Assembly: GCA_004298725.1 (NCBI GenBank)
Contig: SCQA01000044.1
Location: forward strand, 1 to 7,785
Source of the DNA: a bacterium
Lineage (GTDB): Bacteria > Desulfobacterota > GWC2-55-46
Direction of reading: 5' to 3'
Length of the DNA stretch: 7,785 bases
Part shown: positions 1-5,912 of the stretch, piece after piece
Position numbering within the stretch: the first letter of the stretch is position 1
Layout of the letters: the number at the start of each line of letters is the position of its first letter
The notes under the pieces: model-generated
What the model was told of the DNA's origin: nothing
What the model saw: only the letters and a program-made list of their open reading frames with translations
Database searches by the model: none
Program-made: the position numbers and the translations under genes

Positions 1-6
1 CTAATT

Positions 7-453
7 TCAATTGGCAAGCACTTCCTTGACAATATCGTTTACCAACTTTCCGTCCGCCTTGCCTTTTACCTGCTGTATGATTTCTTTCATGAGCTTTCCC
101 ATGTCCTTCATGCCGCTCGCGCCTATGTCAATAGCGGCCTTTTTTATAAGCGCCCTTAACTCAACCTCTCCGAGCTGGGGCGGCATATACGCCATTAACA
201 CCGTAATTTCGTCTTCTTCCTTTTTCGCAAGGTCTTCCCTGCCGCCCTTCCTAAACTGCTCAATCGAGTCGAGCCTCTGGCGGACAAGCGTACCCGCGAC
301 CTGATGAACTTCTTCGTCGGCGAGAACCCTTTTCAAATCAACTTCTTTATACTTAACGGCGGAGAGAAGCATGCGCAGGGCGGAGAGCTTCGCCTTGTCG
401 CCCGCCTTCATAGAAATGACAATCTCTTTTGATATGTCGTCGCGAAGGCTCAA
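7..453 (-). CDS. yqeY: GatB/YqeY domain-containing protein
   Basis: A 148-residue protein of the YqeY family, at the family's usual length. It is an all-helical, charged protein related to the C-terminal tRNA-binding domain of the amidotransferase subunit GatB; its own role is not well established. Visible hallmarks are the N-terminal stretch MSLRDDISKEI, then KAGDKAKLSALRML near residues 17-29, the central basic segment with RKGGREDLAKKEEDEI near 68-83, the YMPPQL motif near 89-94, and the C-terminal KGKADGKLVNDIV segment that corresponds to the GatB tail. The start codon is TTG: no in-frame ATG precedes it, a strong AAAGGAG lies nine bases upstream, and MSL is a typical family start. It follows mglA by about 42 bases and is probably in the same transcript. 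In related bacteria YqeY often precedes dnaG and rpoD, which would lie beyond the left edge. Family call is firm; function is not. Confidence 0.93.
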   Translation of the reverse strand: MSLRDDISKEIVISMKAGDKAKLSALRMLLSAVKYKEVDLKRVLADEEVHQVAGTLVRQRLDSIEQFRKGGREDLAKKEEDEITVLMAYMPPQLGEVELRALIKKAAIDIGASGMKDMGKLMKEIIQQVKGKADGKLVNDIVKEVLAN

Positions 454-462
454 ATGAATATT

Positions 463-469
463 CTCCTTT
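463..469 (-). promoter_or_regulatory. Ribosome binding site deciding the TTG start of yqeY
   Basis: The minus strand reads AAAGGAG, with nine bases before the TTG codon. It is the best Shine-Dalgarno match in this gap and supports TTG as the start of yqeY, since no ATG is available in that frame. Confidence 0.6.
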
Positions 470-495
470 ATATGAAAGATAATCGGTTGTGCGGC

Positions 496-1083
496 TTACG
501 CGCTTTTTTTCAGCTCTATGAGGACAAGCTTTACTACGGTTTTGAGCGTTTCAAATACGCCTATGCCGTCGCGCGCGGCGGCTTCGAAATCAGGCACGCC
601 GTCAGGGTTTAACGCCTGCTTGAGTTCGTCTATGGGGATGACGTTCGGAAGGTCTCTTTTATTGTACTGCACGACGTAAGGTATCTGTTTTAAACTGTAG
701 CCCTGTTCGTCAAGGTTCAGCTTCATATTGTCGAAGCTTTCTATGTTGGCGTCCATCCTCTCTATCTGCGAGTCCGCCACGTAGACAATGCCGTCAACGC
801 CCTTTAAAATAAGCTTTCTTGACGCGTCGTAGAATATCTGCCCGGGAACGGTATATAAATGAAACCTTGTTTTGAAGCCCTTTATGTCGCCAAGCGCAAG
901 GGGAAGAAAATCGAAAAAGAGGGTCCTTTCGGTCTCAGTGGCAAGGGTTATCATCTTGCCCTTGGCCTCCGGCCTCGTCTTTTTATATATAACCTGCAGG
1001 TTAGTGGTCTTGCCGCAAAGGCCCGGACCGTAGTAGACTATCTTGCAGTTAATTTCACGCGACGAATAATTTATAAATGACAT
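496..1083 (-). CDS. mglA: MglA-type small Ras-like GTPase
   Basis: A 195-residue GTPase of the MglA family (prokaryotic Ras-like). In Myxococcus, MglA sets front-rear cell polarity and gliding; in non-gliding relatives the role is less clear. Visible motifs in order: P-loop GPGLCGKTT at residues 19-27, the switch I region TETERTLFFDFLPL at 49-62, the MglA-type TVPGQ at 78-82 in place of the DxxGQ of eukaryotic Ras, the segment FYDASRKLILKGVDGIVYVADSQ at 84-106, and the guanine-specificity NKRDLP at 141-146. There is no signal peptide or membrane segment, so it is cytosolic. The ATG is nine bases after the stop of the Roadblock gene; the upstream Shine-Dalgarno is poor, so translational coupling is likely. 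The adjacent Roadblock gene is the expected regulator (GTPase-activating partner). Length and motifs are intact. Confidence 0.96.
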   Translation of the reverse strand: MSFINYSSREINCKIVYYGPGLCGKTTNLQVIYKKTRPEAKGKMITLATETERTLFFDFLPLALGDIKGFKTRFHLYTVPGQIFYDASRKLILKGVDGIVYVADSQIERMDANIESFDNMKLNLDEQGYSLKQIPYVVQYNKRDLPNVIPIDELKQALNPDGVPDFEAAARDGIGVFETLKTVVKLVLIELKKSA

Positions 1084-1092
1084 TTTTGACCG

Positions 1093-1575
1093 TTACGAAA
1101 AGAGTTTCTCGATGTCGTCATCAGTTATTTGCTCAAGAAGGCTCGCCTCTTCAGTGACGGCTTCCATCTTGGAAACAAGTTTCTGTATGGTTCTCGCCAA
1201 ATCGTCGCTCGCCTTTTTCACGCGAAGCCTTACAAGCCCTATGGAAGACCTCTTGTCGAAGATCACAACGAGTATAACCCTCTGCCCCACGACCGATATA
1301 TGAAGGTTGTCCCTCTCGCCCTCGTGAAAAAGAACTGAAAATTCCTTTTCACCGATGAGCTTTGCCATGCCGCCGGTTGCCGCTATATTACCGGCGGTAA
1401 GCGACGCAAGAGACGTTACGTCTATCTCTTTTATATCGCCGCTTGAAGCAATAAGCTGGCCGTCCTTATCAACAAGATAAACGCACTTGGCGTTGGCCTC
1501 CCGAAGGAGCCTTTCAACCACCGCGGTTATTTCGCCGTACTCCTCTTCGTGCATTACAAAAGCGCTTTGCGACAT
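1093..1575 (-). CDS. Roadblock/LC7 domain protein, MglB-like partner of MglA
   Basis: A 160-residue cytosolic protein with a Roadblock/LC7 (longin-like) fold. After a short N-terminal tail, a helix spans about residues 11-29. It is followed by CVYLVDKDGQLIASSG (31-46), the SLASLTAGNIAATGGMAKLIG segment (55-75), FSVLFHEGERDNLHISVVG (79-97) and the strand ILVVIFDKRSSIGLVRLRV (101-119). A long helix and an acidic tail ending ITDDDIEKLFS follow. This is the usual layout of MglB-like proteins, which dimerise and stimulate GTP hydrolysis by MglA; the adjacent mglA nine bases downstream fits that. The frame stays open upstream to a TTG at 1620, but that extension crosses a hairpin and encodes a low-complexity PAGKPASAS stretch. 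ATG at 1575, preceded by a GGTGG-like site, is preferred. I call it MglB-like rather than mglB because single-domain Roadblock proteins are hard to assign by eye. Confidence 0.88.
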   Translation of the reverse strand: MSQSAFVMHEEEYGEITAVVERLLREANAKCVYLVDKDGQLIASSGDIKEIDVTSLASLTAGNIAATGGMAKLIGEKEFSVLFHEGERDNLHISVVGQRVILVVIFDKRSSIGLVRLRVKKASDDLARTIQKLVSKMEAVTEEASLLEQITDDDIEKLFS

Positions 1576-1779
1576 TCCGCTATCCACCCTTGAAGCGCTT
1601 GCCGGCTTACCGGCAGGCAACTTCTGAACTTAGGCTAACTTTTTCCATACTACTCAAACTGAGAAGAATGCGCTCGGTTACCCGCATACGAAAGCGCGTT
1701 GCCAACGAATGTAGCCTGACAAAAGCACAAACGCAACACGCCGCCAAAACACTGAATAAAGCAAGAGCTTCTATAATAC
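1576..1779. other. Intergenic region between porB and the Roadblock gene
   Basis: About 200 bases with no supported gene, the longest non-coding stretch inside the array. It probably separates the por operon from the mglBA unit. A weak sigma-70-like promoter can be drawn on the minus strand: TTGCGT at 1731-1736, a 17-base spacer, and TACATT at 1708-1713. Only three and four of six bases match consensus, so this is a guess. No strong intrinsic terminator with a T-run follows porB. The inverted repeat at 1598-1617 lies at its downstream end. Confidence 0.35.
1598..1617. repeat. Inverted repeat (hairpin) upstream of the Roadblock gene
   Basis: On the plus strand the core reads TGCCGGCTTACCGGCA: a six-base-pair stem with a CTTA loop, extendable by three more pairs through one wobble. 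On the transcribed minus strand the loop is TAAG. It lies about 25-40 bases before the Roadblock ATG and is not followed by a T-run, so it is not a convincing intrinsic terminator. A nearly identical hairpin sits between ffs and dnaX. It may be a leader hairpin or a small dispersed repeat. Confidence 0.5.
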
Positions 1780-2712
1780 TCAGAAAATCTGCTTGCCGTC
1801 AAGCTCGTTTAATCTTTGCCATTCAAGATCAACGCGCGCCTGAAACTTTTCCAAAATCGCGCTGTTTTCCGGCTTGAATAGGTGCTTAAAGCGGCCTTGA
1901 GGCTGTAGCCATTCAGCAAGCGGCCTCTTTTCCTTGGGGCGGTAAGTAATTCTTAACACGCCTTCTTCTATTTCGTAGAGCATCCAGTAACAGGTGTCAA
2001 CTGAAAGCTTGGCGAGCTTTATGGAATCTTCGGACTTGGTGTACCAACCGAGCGGACACGGCGACATAACGTTCAAAAACGTAGGGCCGTCTATCTTCAG
2101 CGCCTTCTCTGCTTTTTTAGAAAGGTCTGACCAATTATGCGGCGATGCTTGAGCCGCATACGGCACGTTGTGCGCGGCGACTATGCGCGTAAGGTCTTTT
2201 CTCCACTCCTGCTTGCCTGGTATTACAGTGCCGGCCGGAGACGTAGTTGTATTTGAACTGAACGGCGTTGCGCTTGAACGCTGTATGCCGGTATTCATAT
2301 ACGCGCCGTTATCATAGCAGACATAAAGGAAATTATGCCCTCTTTCAAGCGCGCCGGAGAGAGACTGAAGCCCGATATCGTATGTGCCGCCGTCGCCGCC
2401 GAAGGCTATGAACTTAATGTCTCTGTCCGGTATCCTTCCGCGTTTTTTCAGCGCCCTGTAAGCGGTTTCAACGCCGGTTATCGTGGCGGCGGAGTTTTCA
2501 AAAGCGGAGTGTATCCATGGTATGCGCCAAGCGCTGTACGGATAGACAGTGGTGCCGACCTCAAGACAGCCCGTGGCCGAGGAGGCCACAATGCCTGAGT
2601 CCGTGCTTCTTAGTATTAGCCTCACAATGGGCGGAATGCCGCAACCGGCGCATAGCCTGTGCCCGCCGCTTAAAAGTTCGTCTTTTTTGGAAAGTTCTTT
2701 TAGGGTAGCCAT
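1780..2712 (-). CDS. porB: Pyruvate (2-oxoacid):ferredoxin oxidoreductase, beta subunit (TPP-binding)
   Basis: A 310-residue beta subunit of a heterotetrameric 2-oxoacid:ferredoxin oxidoreductase. It carries thiamine diphosphate and the [4Fe-4S] cluster nearest the active site, where pyruvate is decarboxylated to acetyl-CoA with reduction of ferredoxin. The TPP/Mg motif runs from GDGGTYDIG (residues 106-114) to YDNGAYMNTG (133-142). The cluster cysteines expected in the family are present: C21 and C24 in LCAGCG, C49 in ATGCLEVG, and C219 in SPCPLGW. NSAATITGVETAYRA at 73-87 is also typical. The ATG lies 14 bases after the porA stop, with GAGG about nine bases upstream that overlaps the end of porA, so the two are co-translated. 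No residue known to be essential appears missing. PorB alone cannot fix the substrate; pyruvate is favoured from PorA. Confidence 0.96.
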   Translation of the reverse strand: MATLKELSKKDELLSGGHRLCAGCGIPPIVRLILRSTDSGIVASSATGCLEVGTTVYPYSAWRIPWIHSAFENSAATITGVETAYRALKKRGRIPDRDIKFIAFGGDGGTYDIGLQSLSGALERGHNFLYVCYDNGAYMNTGIQRSSATPFSSNTTTSPAGTVIPGKQEWRKDLTRIVAAHNVPYAAQASPHNWSDLSKKAEKALKIDGPTFLNVMSPCPLGWYTKSEDSIKLAKLSVDTCYWMLYEIEEGVLRITYRPKEKRPLAEWLQPQGRFKHLFKPENSAILEKFQARVDLEWQRLNELDGKQIF

Positions 2713-2726
2713 ATGTATGTACCTCG

Positions 2727-3920
2727 TTAGAGCGTTATGTATTTTGTAAGCGTGTCCGTTTTGCCGGTTTTGACTGCCGCGGAAAGCTCGTCGAAAACAT
2801 CCGTGGCGTCTTTTATCTTGTAATCCCTGCCGCCAAGCCCGTATATCCTGCTTATGACCTTCGGTCTTGTCTCACCGTCATAGAGCGCGGAGCGCACTTC
2901 GTTGAATAACGGGCCGCCGAAGTCGTTCATGGAATCCGCCCTGTCAAGCACGGCCACTGCTTTGCAGTTTTTAAGCGCGTCGGCTATCTCTTTATGCGGT
3001 AGCGGCCTGAATAACCTCAGCCTCAACATGCCTGCCTTCTTGCCCTGCTTTCTGAGTTCGTCAACCACAACCTTGGTTGTGCCCGCGGCGGAGTTAAGTA
3101 TGACTATCGCTATTTCAGCGTCTTCAAGCCTGTAAGCGTCAATCAAGCCGTAGTTTCTGCCGAACTTCTTCGCAAACTCGGCGCTTACGGAGGAAACAAC
3201 GTCCTTTGCGCGAGTCATCGCCTCTGACTGCTGATGCTTAAAGGTCATGTACGCGTCCTGCAACGTCATGGCGCCGAAAGTGGACGGATGATCAATATCC
3301 AAAAGAGACCTTTCCGGCTTGTACTCGCCTATAAAGCTCTGCACCTCGGCCTTGTCAAGAAGCGTTATATTCTCTATGGCGTGGCTTGTTATGAAGCCGT
3401 CAAGGCATACCATTACCGGAAGAAGCACCTTTTCGTTTTCAGCTATGCGGACGGCCATGATGAGGTTGTCGTAGGCCTCCTGAACCGTTTCAGAATAGAG
3501 CTGAACCCAGCCCGCGTCCCTCGCGCCCATGGAATCGGAATGGTCGCAGTGGATATTTATAGGTGCGGATAGCGCCCTGTTGACGTTCGTTATAACTATC
3601 GGAAGCCTCATGCCGGAGGCTATGTAGAGCATCTCCCACATAAGCGCAAGGCCTTGCGACGACGTCGCCGTCATAACGCGCGCGCCTGCCGCCGCCGCGC
3701 CTATGCACGCGCTCATTGCGGAATGCTCGCTTTCAACGGTAATCAGCTCTGTGTCAACGTCGCCGTCGGCAACGTAGCTTGAAAAATCTTCTATTATGGC
3801 CGTTGACGGCGTAATGGGGTATGCCGGGCACACGTCCGGATTTATCTGCTTCATGGCAATGGCTATTGCGGAATTGCCGGTAAGGCCGGTCTGTTTTTTC
3901 ATCGCGGTATTTGTGGCCAT
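2727..3920 (-). CDS. porA: Pyruvate (2-oxoacid):ferredoxin oxidoreductase, alpha subunit
   Basis: A 397-residue alpha subunit, at normal family length. With PorB it forms the catalytic core; its N-terminal pyrimidine-binding domain holds the TPP ring and its C-terminal transketolase-like domain completes the fold. Visible motifs: AYPITPST at 33-40, the catalytic-type glutamate in VESEHSAM at 62-69, TATSSQGLALMWE at 84-96, NRALSAPINIHCDHSDSMG at 114-132 followed by ARDAGWVQLYSE, and the C-terminal segment LRLFRPLP at 301-308. The DHSDSM-ARD-GW pattern resembles pyruvate enzymes rather than 2-oxoglutarate ones, so PorA is preferred; a 2-ketoisovalerate enzyme is a weaker alternative. GTG at 3923 and ATG at 3920 are adjacent starts. 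ATG is chosen because GGAGG sits seven bases before it. The start overlaps the porD stop (TGATG), indicating coupled translation and matched subunit amounts. Confidence 0.95.
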   Translation of the reverse strand: MATNTAMKKQTGLTGNSAIAIAMKQINPDVCPAYPITPSTAIIEDFSSYVADGDVDTELITVESEHSAMSACIGAAAAGARVMTATSSQGLALMWEMLYIASGMRLPIVITNVNRALSAPINIHCDHSDSMGARDAGWVQLYSETVQEAYDNLIMAVRIAENEKVLLPVMVCLDGFITSHAIENITLLDKAEVQSFIGEYKPERSLLDIDHPSTFGAMTLQDAYMTFKHQQSEAMTRAKDVVSSVSAEFAKKFGRNYGLIDAYRLEDAEIAIVILNSAAGTTKVVVDELRKQGKKAGMLRLRLFRPLPHKEIADALKNCKAVAVLDRADSMNDFGGPLFNEVRSALYDGETRPKVISRIYGLGGRDYKIKDATDVFDELSAAVKTGKTDTLTKYITL

Positions 3921-4204
3921 CACGAAGCCTCCTCTTCCATCTTTATGGCCTTGACCTTGTCAGGGCACTCAACGGCGCATATGCCGCAACCCTTGCAATG
4001 CTCAAGGTCAAAGCCTATCATCTTGCCGTCCTGCACGATTACGGCGGAATCAGGGCACATCACCCAGCATATCATGCAATTGGTGCATTTGTCTTTGTTT
4101 ACAACGGGCACTAACTTTCTCCACCCGCCGGTATAATAGTCGTGCGCGGTTCCGCCCTTTTCTATGACGCCGCCCTTCGGGAGGTCTTTTTTTGTCTCAG
4201 CCAT
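3920..4204 (-). CDS. porD: Pyruvate:ferredoxin oxidoreductase, delta subunit (2x[4Fe-4S] ferredoxin-like)
   Basis: A 94-residue bacterial-type 2[4Fe-4S] ferredoxin subunit that carries electrons from the PorB cluster to external ferredoxin. Two complete binding motifs are seen: CTNCMICWVMCP with cysteines 40, 43, 46 and 50, and CKGCGICAVECP with cysteines 70, 73, 76 and 80. The N-terminal segment with YYTGGWRKLVPVV (residues 23-35) is typical of PorD subunits and separates it from free ferredoxins. The frame is open to an upstream start at 4270, but ATG at 4204 with GGAG five bases before it gives the normal length. It ends inside the first bases of porA and follows porC by 84 bases. All eight cluster cysteines are intact. 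Confidence 0.95.
   Translation of the reverse strand: MAETKKDLPKGGVIEKGGTAHDYYTGGWRKLVPVVNKDKCTNCMICWVMCPDSAVIVQDGKMIGFDLEHCKGCGICAVECPDKVKAIKMEEEAS
3928..3932 (-). promoter_or_regulatory. Ribosome binding site deciding the ATG start of porA
   Basis: GGAGG on the minus strand, seven bases before ATG at 3920 and inside the last codons of porD. It favours the ATG over the adjacent GTG at 3923 and implies porD-porA coupling. Confidence 0.6.
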
Positions 4205-4288
4205 ATGCTCTCCGTTTATTTTATTATGCGCTGACTTGCAGAAATGCCGGGTTACGCCACGCAAACCCAACCTATGCCTCTTTCTAAC

Positions 4289-4867
4289 CTACTCGCCTTT
4301 TACTTCGCTTGCGCCGCGGTTCATTGCCGCGACGTTGCCTTCTATAACCTTTTGGGCGAACTTCTTCGCGTAATTTTCCTTGAAATTTTCTATAAGCGCC
4401 GTAAGCCCTATAATGCCTGTGACCTTTGTAAGCGCGCCAAGAAGCGGAGTATTCGGCATGGCCCTGCCAATGGTCTCAAGCGATATTTTAGACGCGTCAA
4501 TCGTGTAAACCTTGGCGCCGCCGCCTTTAATGCCAAGCTCCGTTCTCATTTCAGCCGGAGTCTTCGCGGTATTGACTATAAAAACCGCGTTATCAGGCGT
4601 GCCTTCCGTAACGGGAACAACTGAAATCAGCGTAGGGTCGGCGATAAGCACGTATCGCGGGTTTTGCACCTGCGAATGAAGCCTTACCGGCTCGTCGGAT
4701 ACCCTGTTGTACGCCCTTACCGGCGCGCCCATTCTCTCAGGGCCGAACTCAGGAAAAGCCTGAACAAACTTGCCCGCCATGAGACATGCCTCGCCAAGCA
4801 TCTTGGCCGCGGTTACTATACCTTGTTGCGCCCTGCCGTGCCATCTTACCTCAAGATAGTTCTCCAT
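4289..4867 (-). CDS. porC: Pyruvate (2-oxoacid):ferredoxin oxidoreductase, gamma subunit
   Basis: A 192-residue gamma subunit of the 2-oxoacid:ferredoxin oxidoreductase complex, the domain that in structures helps hold coenzyme A. Family features are the N-terminal strand and glycine-rich turn EVRWHGRAQQGIVTAAKMLGE at residues 6-26 (read in two parts: EVRWHGRAQQG, then IVTAAKMLGE), PEFGPERMGAPVRAY at 39-53, LIADPTLIS near 74-82, and MPNTPLLGALTKVTG at 137-151. The ATG at 4867 has a modest GGA eight bases upstream. It is the first gene of the por set, 63 bases after recR. The order gamma-delta-alpha-beta is a common arrangement for four-subunit enzymes. Whether the recR-porC gap contains its own promoter cannot be decided: it has an AT-rich run but no good -35/-10 pair. 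Confidence 0.94.
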   Translation of the reverse strand: MENYLEVRWHGRAQQGIVTAAKMLGEACLMAGKFVQAFPEFGPERMGAPVRAYNRVSDEPVRLHSQVQNPRYVLIADPTLISVVPVTEGTPDNAVFIVNTAKTPAEMRTELGIKGGGAKVYTIDASKISLETIGRAMPNTPLLGALTKVTGIIGLTALIENFKENYAKKFAQKVIEGNVAAMNRGASEVKGE

Positions 4868-4930
4868 AGTTTTTCCGGTATATTCCTTCGTTTTTTATTT
4901 AAATCACAGCTAAGACGCGACTAAGTCCGT

Positions 4931-5533
4931 TTAGCCGGCAACGTCCTTTCTGCCCTGCATAGCCCTTACCAAAGTCGCGCCGTCCATATACTCCACAAAG
5001 CTCCCTACCGGCACTCCGGAGGCGATGCGCGTGGTCTTTACATTGTAAGGTTTTAAAAGCCTTGCCGTATAAAGCGCCGTGGCCTCGCCCTCAGAGTCAA
5101 AACCTGTAGCAAGTATTACCTCTTTCACAGCCTTTGACTCAACCCTGTTTACAAGCTCTTTCAAACGTATTTCATCCGGGCCTATGCCCTTCAGCGGAGC
5201 CATACTGCCGTGCAACACATGGTACAAGCCCCTGTAGCCGCCCATGCCTTCAAGCGCGACCATGTCTTTATAATCGGAGACCACGCACACGGTTAAAACG
5301 TCGCGCGAGACATCGGAACAAATGGCGCAAGGATCAATGTCTGAGAAAGACATGCACACGGAACAAAGCGACACCTTCGCCTTTACGCTTAAAAGGCTCG
5401 AAGCAAGCTCTTCAACATATTCCCCTTTTGCGTTAAGAATATAAAGGGCAAGCCGCGCGGCTGTCTTTTCGCCGATGCCGGGAAGCCGTGAAAAAGCCTT
5501 TATTAATTTGTCAATCGGTTCAGCGTATTGCAT
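4931..5533 (-). CDS. recR: Recombination mediator protein RecR
   Basis: A 200-residue RecR, the family's standard length. With RecO (and RecF) it loads RecA onto gapped, SSB-coated DNA during repair, and it forms ring-shaped tetramers around DNA. Domains in order: N-terminal helix-hairpin-helix with LPGIGEKTAARLA at residues 17-29, a zinc finger with C57, C60, C69 and C72 (CSVC ... CAIC), and a Toprim domain beginning VCVVSDYKD near 82-90, with ATGFDSEGEATA at 142-153. The C-terminal GVPVGSFVEYMDGATLVRAM (173-192) is also typical. ATG at 5533 is preferred over TTG at 5539 because the protein then begins MQYAEPIDKLI, matching the family start (B. subtilis RecR begins MQYPEPI, from memory). The gene follows ebfC by about 15 bases. 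The dnaX-ebfC-recR order is widely conserved. Confidence 0.97.
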   Translation of the reverse strand: MQYAEPIDKLIKAFSRLPGIGEKTAARLALYILNAKGEYVEELASSLLSVKAKVSLCSVCMSFSDIDPCAICSDVSRDVLTVCVVSDYKDMVALEGMGGYRGLYHVLHGSMAPLKGIGPDEIRLKELVNRVESKAVKEVILATGFDSEGEATALYTARLLKPYNVKTTRIASGVPVGSFVEYMDGATLVRAMQGRKDVAG

Positions 5534-5548
5534 TGCCAAATACCGGCA

Positions 5549-5872
5549 TCATTTAAACATACCCGGAATATCCACGCCGAACCCCGCCGTTAGTTTGCTC
5601 ATTTCGTCGGACATCATCTGCTTTGACCGCCTCGCGGCTTCGTTCACGGCGGCAAGGATAAGGTCTTGTAGCATATCAACATCCTTAGGGTCAACCACCG
5701 ACGCGTCTATTTTTAATGATACCAGCTCCTGATTTCCATTTACAACGGCTGTCACCATGCCGCCGCCTGAAGCCGCCTCGCAAGTCTTTATGGCAAGTTG
5801 CTTCTGCATAACGGCCATGTCTTCCTGCATCTTCTTAGCCTGCTTCATTATACTGCTTAGATCTCTTGACAT
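5549..5872 (-). CDS. ebfC: YbaB/EbfC family nucleoid-associated protein
   Basis: A 107-residue YbaB/EbfC protein, a small dimeric DNA-binding protein with a tweezer-like shape and no strict sequence specificity. It shows an N-terminal amphipathic helix, IMKQAKKMQEDMAVMQKQL (residues 8-26), the glycine-rich turn ASGGGMVTAVVNGNQEL at 34-50, the strand LVSLKIDASVVDPKDVDML at 50-68, and the helix with LILAAVNEAARRSKQMM at 71-87. The C-terminal LTAGFGVDIPGMF is diagnostic. The frame stays open to a TTG at 5899, but ATG at 5872 is the start: it has GGAGG four bases upstream and gives the usual N-terminus. It lies between dnaX and recR, its conserved neighbours, 40 bases after dnaX. Its role in repair or replication is not well established. 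Confidence 0.96.
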   Translation of the reverse strand: MSRDLSSIMKQAKKMQEDMAVMQKQLAIKTCEAASGGGMVTAVVNGNQELVSLKIDASVVDPKDVDMLQDLILAAVNEAARRSKQMMSDEMSKLTAGFGVDIPGMFK

Positions 5873-5876
5873 TATT

Positions 5877-5881
5877 CCTCC
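5877..5881 (-). promoter_or_regulatory. Ribosome binding site deciding the ATG start of ebfC
   Basis: GGAGG on the minus strand with four bases (AATA) before ATG at 5872. It rules out the longer TTG-initiated reading of ebfC. Confidence 0.6.
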
Positions 5882-5912
5882 GTGACCGCCTGAGCGCAAA
5901 AAAAACGGCTCG

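Noticed and set aside
1576..1620. TTG start at 1620 for the Roadblock protein
   Set aside because: It would translate through the hairpin at 1598-1617 into a low-complexity stretch unlike Roadblock proteins; ATG at 1575 has a better upstream context.
1772..1777. TATAAT on the plus strand at the end of porB, as a promoter
   Set aside because: A perfect -10 hexamer, but no suitable -35 lies upstream, and no plus-strand gene is supported anywhere downstream.
4249..4268. GGGTT/AACCC inverted repeat between porC and porD
   Set aside because: Only five pairs with a ten-base loop and no T-run; too weak to call a terminator or regulatory element.
4868..4930. A por promoter in the AT-rich recR-porC gap
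   Set aside because: No -35/-10 pair with acceptable spacing could be found; the AT-rich run alone is not enough.
5898..5905. Run of eight T on the minus strand between dnaX and ebfC, as an intrinsic terminator
   Set aside because: No stable hairpin precedes it, and the ebfC ribosome binding site follows immediately; the operon most likely continues.
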